64,000 bases of DNA from Oleispira sp963851095 (GCA_963851095.1 CAWKOX010000010.1:1-64000); one strand, 5' to 3'. Shown: positions 44,033 through 54,866, counted from the first letter of the stretch. Made by a program: numbers and translations. Notes: generated from the letters alone by a model not told the origin.

Positions 44033-46762
44033 TTAATCTACGAAATCGTAAATAAAGTTATTGTCTTCAACTTTAATTTCAATGGCCGTCATTGGCTGCT
44101 CGGCAATCATGCGATTAATTAATTCAGCACTTAATGTTGGTAATACCGTATTGGTTAAGATCATGTCGATCATGCGGCCACCACTGTCTTGTTCGGTACA
44201 ACGACTAATAATGAGATCGAGTACATCTTGTTGGTAGGTTAATGCCATTTGATGATTTTCTTGTACGCGCTTCTGAATACGGCCCAGCTGCAGTTTGGCA
44301 ATTTCTTTTAGCATGTCGTCATTAAGCGGGTAGTAAGGGATGGTTACTAAGCGGCCTAATAACGCAGGGGGGAAGGTACGTAATAATGGCTGACGTAGCG
44401 ACTTGGTGATTTCTTCTGTTGTCGGCATGTTGTCTGGGTCTTTGCAGACGTCCATGATCATATCGGTGCCGGCATTAGTGGTTAATAGAATCAGGGTATT
44501 TTTAAAGTCGATAGTACGACCTTCACCATCTTCCATTACGCCTTTATCAAATACTTGGAAGAAAACTTCATGCACGTCTGGGTGTGCTTTTTCAACTTCA
44601 TCTAATAAAATAACGCTGTAAGGTTTGCGACGTACGGCTTCGGTTAATACACCGCCTTCGCCATAACCGACATAACCTGGAGGTGCACCTTTAAGGCTAG
44701 AAACGGTATGCGCTTCTTGGTACTCGCTCATGTTAATGGTGATGATGTTTTGTTCGCCACCATAAAGCGCTTCGGCTAAGGCTAATGCAGTTTCTGTTTT
44801 ACCGACACCACTGGTACCGGCTAGCATGAAAACACCAATCGGTTTATTGGGGTTATCTAGGTTAGCGCGGGACGTTTGAATACGTTTAGCGATAACGTCT
44901 AAGGCGTGGTCTTGGCCGATGATGCGTTCGCCCATAATGGATGAAAGATTCATCACGGTATCAAGTTCGTTTTTCACCATGCGACCAACTGGAATACCGG
45001 TCCAATCTTGTACGACGCTGCCAACGGCGAGTGCATCGACAGACGGCAGAGATTAACGGATTTTCTTGTTGCAGTTCGTCTAGTTTTTCTTGTTGTTCTT
45101 TTAGCTGGGCTAATACAGCTTCACGTTCTTCTAATGTCAGTGCTGTTGACTCTGAATCGGCTTCACTTTCTACTCTGATCATCAGCTTGCTGCTCTAGTT
45201 CAGAACCTGTGCCTTCTACGCTGTGGTTATCGATCACGCAGCTGTGCGCGTAAACCTAAGATAGTGGTTACTAAGTCTTTTTCTGTGGTCCAGCGTTCTT
45301 CTAGAGTAGCTAAGCGTTCTTGTGCTTCTGTTAAAGCAGACTGTGCTTTATCGCGGCGTTGTGAACTCTCAATACCGACATTGCTTTCACGCGCGATGAT
45401 TTTTAGTTCTGTTTCTAGCGCTTGTATGTGCTTACGACAGTCATCCACTTCTGCGGGAATAGCGTATTGGCTAACGGCAACACGAGCGGCGGCTGTATCT
45501 AATAAGCTAACTGATTTATCGGGCAGTTGACGCGCGGGAATGTAGCGATGAGAAAGTCTTACCGCCGCTTCAATGGCTTCGTCTAATACTTGCACTTTGT
45601 GATGATTTTCCATCATTGTGGTCATAGAGCGCATCATTAAGATTGCTTTTTCTTCGCTAGGCTCTTCAATCTGAACGACCTGAAAACGACGGGTTAGGGC
45701 TGGATCTTTTTCAATGTGCTTTTTATATTCCGCCCAGGTTGTCGCTGCGATTGTTCTTAGGTCACCACGCGCTAGAGCAGGCTTTAATAAGTTGGCCGCA
45801 TCACCGGTTCCGGCTGCGCCGCCAGCACCAATTAAGGTGTGGGCTTCATCGATGAACATGATGATAGGCGTTTCAGAAGATTGAACTTCTTCGATCACTG
45901 AGCGCAGGCGATTTTCGAATTCACCCTTCATGCTAGCGCCAGCTTGTAATAAACCAATGTCTAATGATAATAATTTGATGTTTTGTAGTGGTGGTGGAAC
46001 ATCACCTGAGGCAATGCGGTGTGCAAAACCTTCAACAACCGCTGTTTTACCCACACCGGCTTCACCGGTTAATAACGGGTTGTTTTGTCGACGACGCATT
46101 AGAATATCAACCATTTGGCGGATTTCTTCATCGCGACCAACAATAGGGTCGATCTTGCCGTCTTTGGCTTGTTGAGTTAGGTCTACTGTGTATTGTGCAA
46201 GTGCCTCACCGCCGCCCATTTGTGGGGCAGTCGCTTGGCTGGCTTCACCAGGAATCGAGAAGCCATCGTTTGCACTCAAGTTGTCTTCACAAGAGCCTTC
46301 TACAATGTTATCGAATTGGTTAGACAGTTGCTCATCGCTGATCTTGCTGAATTCATTACTGATCGAGAATAAAACATTTTTTAAATTTCTATCAGACAGC
46401 ATTCCAATAATCAAATAACCAGAGCGGATTTGAGTTTGATTAAAGGCGAGTGATGATTGTACCCAAGCGCGTTCGATGGATTCTTCAAAATCGGCGGAAA
46501 AATTCATTAAGCTACGAGTACCAACAGGAAGGTTGTCCATAAAGGCAATAACGTCTTCCGCTAACTTGGCATTGTTGATGTCAAAGTAGGCTAGAATTTT
46601 GCGTAAATCGGTATTTTCAAGTTGCAATATTTGATGAATCCAATGTGCCATTTCGATGGTAGGATTATTTCTTAATTTGCAAAATACACTGGCACTTTCG
46701 GCGGCTTTAAACATTACCGGGTTAAGCTTTCCAAAGAGTGCTGTGCGTTGAATCGTAGCCAT
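44033..46762 (-). pseudogene. clpV: ClpV/TssH AAA+ ATPase, frame broken in the M-domain
   Basis: The first part (46762-45227) holds the Clp N-domain, Walker A GEAGVGKTAVVEG, VGRDEEIRQMVDILMRRRQNNPLLTG and Walker B FIDEAHTL. The last part (44980-44033) holds the second AAA+ module (GTSGVGKTETALALAEAL, ILLDEVEKAHPDV). Between them about 250 bases are split over three frames. One extra base near 45235, one near 45180 and one near 45035 break the chain; removing them restores a ClpV-like linker ending QDWTGIPVGRMVKNEL. Total length (about 909 codons) is normal. ClpV recycles the contracted sheath, so real loss would cripple the T6SS. Three clustered same-sign shifts make sequencing error a strong alternative. 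Confidence 0.9.
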
Positions 46763-46811
46763 TTAATTTAGTCCTTTAAACTGTATATTTTAAAATTGTG
46801 TGTGCGTTTTT

Positions 46812-48035
46812 TTATACTTCAACGATAATCCCGGTGAAGTTATCGCGTGCGGCGCGACTGATAATTTCTTCGTTCATGGTTAAGCAGCGCTCTTTTGCAC
46901 TGTTGGGCATGTTGATGATATTTTCAATTTCTTGATCTGAAATTTCGTTATAGACACCGTCGGAACATAAGAAAAATTGATCGCCGGGCTGTGGTTGGTG
47001 ATAACAAATTTCCAGTTCTAGATGGCGATCGCCTCCCACTGCACGCGTAATTAGATTTTTCCCGCTGAAGTTAGGGTCATCTTTTTTGATGATACCTTGG
47101 TCTATTTGCTCTTGTTCTACGCTGTGGTCTTTACTGAGCTGAGTGATTCTTTGGTTTCTAATTAGATATAATCGACTATCACCTGCCCAAAAGAAAACGC
47201 AGTTTTGTTTGTTCATCATCATGCCGATGACTGTGCTACCGCAGACACTTTGTTCGTGCTGCTGTGCATAATCTACTAAGTGTGTATTAACATCTTGAAG
47301 GGCAATGTGAATTTTGTTAAGTGCTTGCTCTAATGAGCCTGAAACGTCTGTGGCGGCAATTCGATTAACGACTAATTGACTCGCATACGAACCAAAACTG
47401 TGTCCGCCCATACCATCAGCAACTAACCATAAACCTGCTGAAGGCTTTAGCAATAATGCGTCTTCATTTTCTTTACGGCTATTACCTGGGTCTGTAAAAC
47501 CAAATGATTCTGGTATCGGTCTGAAGGCTTGTGGGCAATGGTAGGTCGATGTTGGATTGACTAATGGTGAGATGGTTATATCTTCCAAGTCAATATCTAA
47601 GTCTAAATCCATGTCTAGATTTGATTCATTAGCTTGCTTTGCGAGCTGTGCGGCTTCATCTAGGCTTGGCTGAACTATGTCAGTTAAAGATGGCTCATTT
47701 AAGTGTTTATTAGTTTGCTCATTAAATGGCTCCGCCCGTGCAACTTTTGCTAACTCAGGACTGGCCAGTGGGATTGATACCCACTTGTGCTCATCCCAGC
47801 TGCCATCTAGAAGGGCGCTAAATTGATCGGTAGCGGGTAGCTTGTCGGATAATAGAATACTAGGAGAGTATGCCTCAGAGCCTTCGTTCCACCAGAAGGT
47901 GAAGGCTTTTTTATTATCAATCAAATTATTGAGCATGAGTGATGAGACACTATGATTGATCGAGTTGGCAGAGCTTACCTCTAAGCGTAGGTTGAAGCTT
48001 TTATCCAGAGACGCTAAGCCGCTTTGGAATATCAC
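46812..48035 (-). CDS. PP2C-type protein phosphatase (PppA-like), with TagF-like N-terminal part
   Basis: 407 residues from a GTG at 48035. The C-terminal half (about 175-407) is a PP2C Ser/Thr phosphatase with DPGNSRKENEDALL, LVADGMGGH, FWAGDSRLYLIRN, LCSDGVYNEI and ARDNFTGIIVEV, so the metal-binding aspartates are present. The first 100 residues (FTFWWNEGSEAYSPSILLSDKLPATDQF) look like the C-terminal part of TagF, and a low-complexity DLDLDIDLED linker follows. The natural gene may therefore be a TagF-PppA fusion, split from 48001-48480 by one extra base. In T6SS regulation PppA removes phosphate from threonines set by the kinase. Confidence 0.85.
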   Translation of the reverse strand: MIFQSGLASLDKSFNLRLEVSSANSINHSVSSLMLNNLIDNKKAFTFWWNEGSEAYSPSILLSDKLPATDQFSALLDGSWDEHKWVSIPLASPELAKVARAEPFNEQTNKHLNEPSLTDIVQPSLDEAAQLAKQANESNLDMDLDLDIDLEDITISPLVNPTSTYHCPQAFRPIPESFGFTDPGNSRKENEDALLLKPSAGLWLVADGMGGHSFGSYASQLVVNRIAATDVSGSLEQALNKIHIALQDVNTHLVDYAQQHEQSVCGSTVIGMMMNKQNCVFFWAGDSRLYLIRNQRITQLSKDHSVEQEQIDQGIIKKDDPNFSGKNLITRAVGGDRHLELEICYHQPQPGDQFFLCSDGVYNEISDQEIENIINMPNSAKERCLTMNEEIISRAARDNFTGIIVEV

Positions 48036-48480
48036 TAATCGTGTCGATCCACTTAGGTTGCAGCGCCGCTATTTTTGCATCAAAAACTTGTAAGTTTGGT
48101 TCGTAACCTTCTAGTAGATCTAATAATAAATCTTCTATATTTTGAAACCATTGGTTGGCTGTATCCGATAGCATGAATGCAATGGCTTTTGGCTCTACCG
48201 CTTGAGCAACCGTTAACGGAAAATAACGTCCTACGGAGTCAACGCTCGGAATCATAATACCCAAATAGGCTTTGTCGTCTATAACGCCAGGGGCAATACA
48301 AAAACGCCACATGGGGCTTTGGCTATAAAGTGGTAGCCACTGATCGCCGAGCTGGTTTTGGCTGTGTAAAATATTCACCTTTAACCATTCGTCCCAGCGA
48401 TTCATAAATACGCTGCTCATGCGGCGATGAATGAAATCACCGGTTAAAGGAATCTTGCCAAAAAACCCTAAATTACTCAT
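48001..48480 (-). CDS. tagF: TagF-type T6SS accessory protein (N-terminal part)
   Basis: 159 residues with the TagF N-terminal domain: LGFFGKIPLTGDFIHRRM, WDEWLKVNI, PLYSQSPMWRFCIAPGVI, GIMIPSVDSVGRYFPLTVA. The frame ends early, at the point where the rest of a TagF domain appears in the neighbouring frame of 46812-48035, so I suspect one extra base near 48010-48030 splits a single TagF-PppA chain. Alternatively two genes overlap by 35 bases. ATG 48480 has GGAA upstream. TagF acts as a post-translational repressor of T6SS assembly in other bacteria. Confidence 0.82.
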   Translation of the reverse strand: MSNLGFFGKIPLTGDFIHRRMSSVFMNRWDEWLKVNILHSQNQLGDQWLPLYSQSPMWRFCIAPGVIDDKAYLGIMIPSVDSVGRYFPLTVAQAVEPKAIAFMLSDTANQWFQNIEDLLLDLLEGYEPNLQVFDAKIAALQPKWIDTISDIPKRLSVSG

Positions 48481-48588
48481 ATATATTCCGTTATCTTGTT
48501 TTGTCTTACTTATCACGTTTAGCATTACTTATTTAAATTTATGCGCTTCAATGGGCGACTTTTAAAACACGCCTATAAATTCACGATT

Positions 48589-51500
48589 TTATATTCTCGT
48601 AGGACAGCTAAATTTAAACTTCTTGGATAAGGCAAACGGGTTATCACTGGTGCTCGCAATCAGGTCGTAACGCACGTCATAACCATTACTGTTTAGACTT
48701 AAATTAAATCTTTCGGGTTTAGAGGTTGGCGAAAGTGAGACTTTGTTAAGAACTTTCATCCATGCCCAGGGCCCAATTTCAACCATGTTGCTACTGGATC
48801 CATCGGTATGTTGAGTATTAACTCTTACGCCGAACTCAGGCTGAGGACCAGGCCAAGTCATCTTTTGAGTCAATAGTGGACCATGAGAATACTGTTCTTT
48901 TTGACCATAAATATTAAAGCTAGTGCGGCTAATAGCGGCACTCATGCTATTGGGGCGAAGCGAGAATTCAATGCCTGCAACAGCGCTGTCATAAGCGAAA
49001 TATGCACGTTTAATCTGGTCGGCCGTTTCGAAAGTTTTAAGCGCAGCTGATGAGATAACAATAGGGGTCATCTTTGATGAGCGCACTTGCCAAGGGGTTG
49101 TTGAAATGTCGATGTATTTTCTTAAGTGGGTATTAAAGAAGGTATCCATCATGCCGGTATAACCAAAGAAGCGCGAAAAGTCGTCAAGGTGAACGTCATT
49201 GCGTGAGGTTTGATCAAGTGGGTAGCGGTTCTCTATGGCGGATTTGCAGAAACTTAGCATTTCATCTTTCCACATCTGATTAAGGTGAGTGATCACACCA
49301 CTTTGAGAAAGTGAAAGGCTGCGCGATACGATGCTTTGCAGAATAGGCTTTATGTAAATATCGGATTGATTTTCACTAAGATAATTAATTTTAGTCGCGA
49401 CGGTACTGACTTTATCAGCGAGAGCAGGAGGAACCCCGCCGGCGACATTTTCAAACGCGATTGCGGTGATGATTTTCTTTAATTCTTCTAGGTTTGCAAT
49501 CAGTACAGCACTGCCTGCTTCTTCGCCTTCATCAGTATTGACCAGCGCATGAATTTCAGAGAACTCTTCTGTTACTAGGTCTTTTCGCTGAGACGCTAAC
49601 TGGCTAATAGCATCTTCAGACGAATTACCCAACAGTTTGGCTAATGTTTCTTGTGCTTGTTTTAACGCGCCATCTTCCGTTGCTGTTTTTAACAATACGT
49701 TTGGCTTGGTTAACTGAGTTTGTTTAGTAATTGATTCCATTAGCATCACAAAAGGGGATGCGGGTGAAGTAATGACGTCTAATACACGTCGAGCCTCTTC
49801 AAAAGAGGTAAAAGGCATAATGTCTAAGTCGGCTAACAAGTCCCGATATTGCTTACGGTAATCGTATAGGTAGCGTGATTTAACCTGTTCAATAATCGCT
49901 TCACGATCCATGTGTTGAATGGCAGGGTGGTCTTCACCGTATACCCATGCTTCACCCAATACGCTGTCAGCAACTTCATTGATGCCGCCAGCGATTAGTA
50001 GTGTGTAAACAGGCTTGGTATATAGGGGTGATAAGCCATTTGATAATGAATGACCACTTTTTCGGATAAAAACTAGTTCAGATAATGATTTTCCTGCATC
50101 ACGGAAAATTGAAAATCCTTTGGCGCTCATTGGGCTGTTAGGTTGACCAAAATTTTGCTGTTTGATGCGCGCATAAATTTGTTCGTCGAAGCTAATAGAT
50201 TGCAAACTTGCGCGTGTTTCACTAATGAGGCGAGCATCTAGTGCCAATGGCATAGGCAAAGGGCGTTTAGCGAATAATGTATTAATGTGCTCGGTAAGCT
50301 GAATTTGTTGTGATTGAGTCAAGCTAGCGCTTTGTGATTTCAACCAAACTTCATTAAAAAATGCGATCACTTCATTAGGATCGTAATGTTCTTCTGACCC
50401 TAGCATTAAATACGTTCTGAGCGTGATGTATTTAAGCGATAAGGGTAGCTGTCCTTTAGTTAATATATTTTCAAGCTCTAAGATCAGACGTGAATAAAAA
50501 CCACTCTTTAACGTTTTAACATAGGCATTGCTAGTTTGTTGCGCGAGTTTAGCTTGTTGAGCTAGGCCAAAACTGTTGTACCACGGTGGAGTAAATACAG
50601 CAGCATGCTCTTGGCGTACATCTTCTTGCTGAAGTTCATCAATCGGGTAGGCAGCTGTTTTTAACGCATGCAATAGCGGTAGAACACTAATGGGAGAGCC
50701 TTCGTAGCGTGATATTTTTTGCGCTTTTATCAGGCTCTCATCAATATTGTTATCAACTTCGGTAATGTAGTCTTGGCTGTAAAGAAAACCGCCAGTCCAA
50801 GTCAGTAATAATGCAAGAGTAGCGGCTGCTATGCCTGCGCCAGAGAAACGACGAATCCAACTTAGTCTGTTTTCGAGCTTTAAATCAATACCTGCTAAGC
50901 TAGATTCGGCAAAAGCGACTTTGATTAATAAATCCGAAATAAAGTAGCTCTTACCTGTTGATTGGTTGGCTGCCGCTTGTTGGTTATAAGCCAGTTGGTT
51001 GACTAGGCGGTCGATTGGCATGCCTTCTTGGGTGCCGCTGGTAAAATAAACACCCCGTAACATGGCGTCTTTTTCATAATGTGTATTCTCGAAAATATCC
51101 GATAAAAACTCATTGAGTTCCGATTTTAAAAGCTGCAGTTGTTTTGGAAAACCAATAATGGCAGCTTTACGATCGACAGATTTTTCATTTTGGATGCGGT
51201 TTAAAGATTGTTCTTGTAAACGTCTGACGAGCCCGTCAAATTCTTCTTCAAAAGCGTGGCAAGGGTGTACTTGATCGTTTAACTGAAAGGTCGTGCCCCA
51301 TACTTGTTTACGGTCATCTTGGTCTAGGTTAGAGAAAAACTCACTAAAACCACTGATTAAATCAGATTTTGTGATCATTACATAGATAGGGAACTTAATA
51401 CCAAGTTGTGTATGTAATTCCTGAATTCGCATTCTTATAGCGGCAGTATGCTGCTGACGCTGATGAGGCGTTTGCAGTAATAAATCGCTGGCACTGATGG

Positions 51501-52170
51501 TGACAAAAGCCCCATTGACGGGTTGTCTTTTACGATATTTTTTTAGTAATGATAAAAAATTGAGCCAACCACTGCTATCGGTATCTTGGTTGCTATCTTG
51601 AGTCACGTAGCGGCCTGCGGTATCGATCATAACGGCTTGATCGGTGAACCACCAATCACAATTACGAGTACCACCAACACCTTCAATTGACTGTTTTCCC
51701 GTGCTCTCGGTGAGAGGGAATTTAAGCCCAGAGTTGATTAATGCGGTGGTTTTACCACTACCAGGAGGGCCAATAATAATGTACCAAGGCAACGAATAAA
51801 GGTTTAGTTTTTTCTTGAAAAAACCTGTGCCTTTATTTAATAACGTCATTGCTTCAGAGAAACGTGATTGTAAAACTTTAAGCTCTTCTTGGTTAACGTC
51901 GTCAGCTGAGTTGTCTTCGACAATGGCTTCAACCATGCCTTGTTCTTTTTTATTATCAATGATAATAGTGATCAAGCGTTTGATGAACCATGCACAAATA
52001 ACAAATATGAGTGTTATCCACTGATTCGTTGTATCCGCTAAAGGTGTCCACTCACCAATACTGATGAGTGGGCCAATTAGGAATATAAATACGGCTAAGA
52101 TAATTAATAAAAATATACCGATCGTCCAAGGGCTACTAAAAAAACTCTTTAATTTATTCATGAGGTTCAT
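48589..52170 (-). CDS. tssM: T6SS inner-membrane core protein TssM (IcmF)
   Basis: A 1193-residue protein, normal length for TssM. Two N-terminal helices (about 14-38 and 50-71) and a third near 445-465 frame a cytoplasmic domain with Walker A GPPGSGKTT (134-142) and DTAGRYV. The C-terminal 700 residues are the large periplasmic part with ImcF-related and C-terminal DUF1215-like segments (LTQKMTWPGPQPEFGVRV, GPWAWMKVLNKV). It binds TssJ in the periplasm and TssL in the membrane. Its start overlaps the tssL stop by 4 bases. Confidence 0.95.
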   Translation of the reverse strand: MNLMNKLKSFFSSPWTIGIFLLIILAVFIFLIGPLISIGEWTPLADTTNQWITLIFVICAWFIKRLITIIIDNKKEQGMVEAIVEDNSADDVNQEELKVLQSRFSEAMTLLNKGTGFFKKKLNLYSLPWYIIIGPPGSGKTTALINSGLKFPLTESTGKQSIEGVGGTRNCDWWFTDQAVMIDTAGRYVTQDSNQDTDSSGWLNFLSLLKKYRKRQPVNGAFVTISASDLLLQTPHQRQQHTAAIRMRIQELHTQLGIKFPIYVMITKSDLISGFSEFFSNLDQDDRKQVWGTTFQLNDQVHPCHAFEEEFDGLVRRLQEQSLNRIQNEKSVDRKAAIIGFPKQLQLLKSELNEFLSDIFENTHYEKDAMLRGVYFTSGTQEGMPIDRLVNQLAYNQQAAANQSTGKSYFISDLLIKVAFAESSLAGIDLKLENRLSWIRRFSGAGIAAATLALLLTWTGGFLYSQDYITEVDNNIDESLIKAQKISRYEGSPISVLPLLHALKTAAYPIDELQQEDVRQEHAAVFTPPWYNSFGLAQQAKLAQQTSNAYVKTLKSGFYSRLILELENILTKGQLPLSLKYITLRTYLMLGSEEHYDPNEVIAFFNEVWLKSQSASLTQSQQIQLTEHINTLFAKRPLPMPLALDARLISETRASLQSISFDEQIYARIKQQNFGQPNSPMSAKGFSIFRDAGKSLSELVFIRKSGHSLSNGLSPLYTKPVYTLLIAGGINEVADSVLGEAWVYGEDHPAIQHMDREAIIEQVKSRYLYDYRKQYRDLLADLDIMPFTSFEEARRVLDVITSPASPFVMLMESITKQTQLTKPNVLLKTATEDGALKQAQETLAKLLGNSSEDAISQLASQRKDLVTEEFSEIHALVNTDEGEEAGSAVLIANLEELKKIITAIAFENVAGGVPPALADKVSTVATKINYLSENQSDIYIKPILQSIVSRSLSLSQSGVITHLNQMWKDEMLSFCKSAIENRYPLDQTSRNDVHLDDFSRFFGYTGMMDTFFNTHLRKYIDISTTPWQVRSSKMTPIVISSAALKTFETADQIKRAYFAYDSAVAGIEFSLRPNSMSAAISRTSFNIYGQKEQYSHGPLLTQKMTWPGPQPEFGVRVNTQHTDGSSSNMVEIGPWAWMKVLNKVSLSPTSKPERFNLSLNSNGYDVRYDLIASTSDNPFALSKKFKFSCPTRI

Positions 52171-53522
52171 ATCGTATACAAGTTAATTTCGATGCGGCGG
52201 TTGATGGCTCTATTTTCGTTCGAGTCATTGGGTACGATCGGTGACGAATCTGCTACACCTTCACCTACTATTTCTCTTTCTGGTAGGTGTGTTTGAATCA
52301 GTTGGACGATGGTATTAGCACGCTTGCTTGATAACTCCCAGTTTGATGGGAACTGTAATGTTCTAATAGGAATGTCATCGGTATGGCCAGTCACTTGAAT
52401 AAACCCAGGGGTATTTTTTAAGGTGGCGATAATGTTGGCAATGGTTATTTCTTTTTGCTGAGTCAACTTGGCAGAGGACGGTTTAAACAAGTTGGAGCCA
52501 AAAACGATAATACGTACCCCCCCAGAGATATCTTCAACGGTTAAATTGTTTTGATTGATGTCGTGTTTTAACTGGTTACGGATATAGCTTAAGTGTGTCG
52601 TACGCTTAATAGGTCGATTATTTCTGACGATCGGTTGTAAATTACTTGAAATAGACGCCGTTTTGATAGCCACAGGATCTGATTGCTGACCTAGTGTAAT
52701 AACAAAGGCTGTGAAGGTCAGTATGGCGATTAACAGAGAAACCCCTGCTGCAATTAATAAGCGTTTATTGCCTGATAAATTGGTCTTTTCTTCATTAACC
52801 GCGCCGCGCCAATGATTTGAAAGCTGCTTGGGTGCTGCAGGGCGATAAGTTGAAATGATTTGATAAAGATTGTCTTGAATACTGGATAGTTCGATAGACC
52901 CTGTGTCGCTGAGTCGGTAACGCCCTTGAAATCCTAATTGTAGAATGAGGTAGCACAGCTCAATTAAATCCAAGTTCATGGCTGGGCTTTGAGTCAGTAG
53001 ATTAATTATGTCAAAAAACTGAGTGCCACCTTGATTGTTTTTGTGGAACGTCATCAATAGGTTGCGAGTCGCCCATAAACTCTGTCCACCCCACGGGGTA
53101 GACATCACCATTTCATCTAGGTAGGCGCAAATAATGTAGCGGGCCGTTATGATGGTTTCTTTTGGCAGACCTTGGTTTTTTAATTGTAAATCAATGGCTT
53201 TTAGATCTTCAGCGATCTGTTGATACAGTGCTTTTGGGTCAGGATGGTGGCTCATAGAGCGAGCATTAATGCCTAACGTCAGCAGAGGAGTGGCCGCCGA
53301 TACAATAACATTAACATCGCAATGAAGAGATACTGCCGCAGGGGAGCGCATCTGTTGAACAGGAGGCGGTGTTGCATTTTTCTGGCTAAAGGCAGGTTGC
53401 CCTGGCGGCGCACTCGCACGACTGCGTTGACGATTACTAGCAGGTCGCGAGATAAACACAGTACGATCTGCATCATCGTCTGCGGCATTATTTTCTTGAA
53501 AGAAACGATCATCCTGGCTCAT
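52167..53522 (-). CDS. tssL: T6SS protein TssL (DotU) with OmpA-like C-terminus
   Basis: A 451-residue evolved TssL. Residues 1-60 are disordered and contain DADRTVFISRP with Thr21. The DotU domain covers about 70-240 (NPLLTLGINARSMSHHPDP-like start, ARYIICAYLDEMVMSTPWG, FHKNNQGGTQFFDIINLL, LCYLILQLGFQGRYR). One helix is near 262-284. An OmpA/MotB-like peptidoglycan-binding domain follows (VTGHTDDIPIRTLQFPSNWELSSKRANTIV, NRAINRRIEINL). Thr21 sits in a context like the TssL site phosphorylated in Agrobacterium and read by an FHA protein (known there); here it is inference. Confidence 0.95.
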   Translation of the reverse strand: MSQDDRFFQENNAADDDADRTVFISRPASNRQRSRASAPPGQPAFSQKNATPPPVQQMRSPAAVSLHCDVNVIVSAATPLLTLGINARSMSHHPDPKALYQQIAEDLKAIDLQLKNQGLPKETIITARYIICAYLDEMVMSTPWGGQSLWATRNLLMTFHKNNQGGTQFFDIINLLTQSPAMNLDLIELCYLILQLGFQGRYRLSDTGSIELSSIQDNLYQIISTYRPAAPKQLSNHWRGAVNEEKTNLSGNKRLLIAAGVSLLIAILTFTAFVITLGQQSDPVAIKTASISSNLQPIVRNNRPIKRTTHLSYIRNQLKHDINQNNLTVEDISGGVRIIVFGSNLFKPSSAKLTQQKEITIANIIATLKNTPGFIQVTGHTDDIPIRTLQFPSNWELSSKRANTIVQLIQTHLPEREIVGEGVADSSPIVPNDSNENRAINRRIEINLYTI

Positions 53523-53528
53523 ATCACT

Positions 53529-54866
53529 TTACCTTTGTATTGCCCAGAGCTGTAATTTAAGACCAGGCACCTGATCACCAATATGAATGGCCATGCCGCT
53601 GCTATTCTTTAAGTCTTGCCATGCTTCACAGTTTCTATCGAGCTCAAAAGGAATAAAACCGTCGTGGTAAGGCAGCTCTCTTGGCATATAAGGAAGTAGC
53701 TTGATGTTAATGCCCGGCAAGCTAACCATGATGAGCTCACGAATTTTTTCAATAGAGCTGATTTTTACTAAGTTAGGGAAGTTACGTTGTAAATCTTCGC
53801 TTGGAATATCGGCTTTAATAGTCAGCACAAATGTAGAGCTTTGAACCAGTTGAGGGTCTGACAAAATGGCTCGGTAAATACCATACTTTGGATCTTTCAG
53901 TGGGATATTAAACGCCCGGGCTTTGGTTGAAAGTGATGATAGGCTTTCTTTGATCAAATCGGCCAGTGGTGCAAAGGTATCGGCTATATTGTCGTGTCGG
54001 TAACCGTCAAGGTTAGGCATGATTCGCTTTTCAGAAAAAGAAGCCAACTCACCAACAAGCATAATCATGTGCTGATACGCTAATTCAGGGTGCAGCCTGG
54101 GCAAGCCAATGAGGTGCTGCATTAGTTGGGTATAGCGATTAACAAGTTGCAAACTTAAAAAGTCTTCAACTTCTGCGACGCCGCCGGTACCCGAAGCACT
54201 GGCTGATATTCTGCCACTTAAATCAAGCGCGCGCTGATTCAGTAAGTCTTTTGTTAATGTAAGCAAGTCAGATAGGTTATCACTGGCGTTACAATTAATG
54301 AGTGGCGGGATGAAGCGATGATTGAAACTAATTTGCTTATCTTTCGAGCACTCTGAAACGTTTGCGATAGCGAGACTGCTATATTGAGAGCGAGTATCGT
54401 TTTCTAGCATGATCGTAAAGCGTAAGCCCCCAACCATCAGGGTGGTAGAGCTAGGGCGATGCGTAGAAGAGTCATTGGCTTCTAATGTTTTTGACGTATA
54501 TCGCTGAAGACCTTGTTCTGAATCTGGGTAAAATACTTCGACTTCGCTAGAACGAATAGGCAAGCAAAGATAAACCTGCTGGTTAATAACGCCTTCCTTT
54601 AAATCAATCGGAGCAGGAGCTGGGTCTTCTTCTGGAATATTGAAAGGCGTACCGTCTGGCATAATTCCCGAGGCACTGCGGATTGCAATTTTTCCTTGGT
54701 CTAACAGTTGGCTATCAAGGGTTAGTTCATCAAAACCCCAGGCATAAGGACCACTGAGCTGTCTTACTTTATTAATGTAAGATTCAAAATATCGGTCATT
54801 TTGTTGAAAGTGTGCGGGTTTAATAAATAAACCTTCAGTCCACAGTACTTTGTTTTCTCTAGACAT
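53529..54866 (-). CDS. tssK: T6SS baseplate protein TssK
   Basis: A 445-residue TssK, the adaptor linking the baseplate to the membrane complex. The N-terminus NKVLWTEGLFIKPAHFQQNDRYFESYI and PYAWGFDELTLD, the middle LQLVNRYTQLMQHLIGLPRLHPE, and the C-terminal LPGINIKLLPYMPRELPYHDGFIPFELDR with GMAIHIGDQVPGLKLQLWAI are all characteristic. It is 6 bases from tssL and 3 bases from tssJ, so clearly in the operon. Length is normal; nothing is missing. Confidence 0.96.
   Translation of the reverse strand: MSRENKVLWTEGLFIKPAHFQQNDRYFESYINKVRQLSGPYAWGFDELTLDSQLLDQGKIAIRSASGIMPDGTPFNIPEEDPAPAPIDLKEGVINQQVYLCLPIRSSEVEVFYPDSEQGLQRYTSKTLEANDSSTHRPSSTTLMVGGLRFTIMLENDTRSQYSSLAIANVSECSKDKQISFNHRFIPPLINCNASDNLSDLLTLTKDLLNQRALDLSGRISASASGTGGVAEVEDFLSLQLVNRYTQLMQHLIGLPRLHPELAYQHMIMLVGELASFSEKRIMPNLDGYRHDNIADTFAPLADLIKESLSSLSTKARAFNIPLKDPKYGIYRAILSDPQLVQSSTFVLTIKADIPSEDLQRNFPNLVKISSIEKIRELIMVSLPGINIKLLPYMPRELPYHDGFIPFELDRNCEAWQDLKNSSGMAIHIGDQVPGLKLQLWAIQR

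Noticed and set aside
44961..45182. An independent small gene between the two ClpV parts
   Set aside because: Its sequence is the coiled-coil M-domain and linker of ClpV in another frame, so it belongs to the broken ClpV gene.
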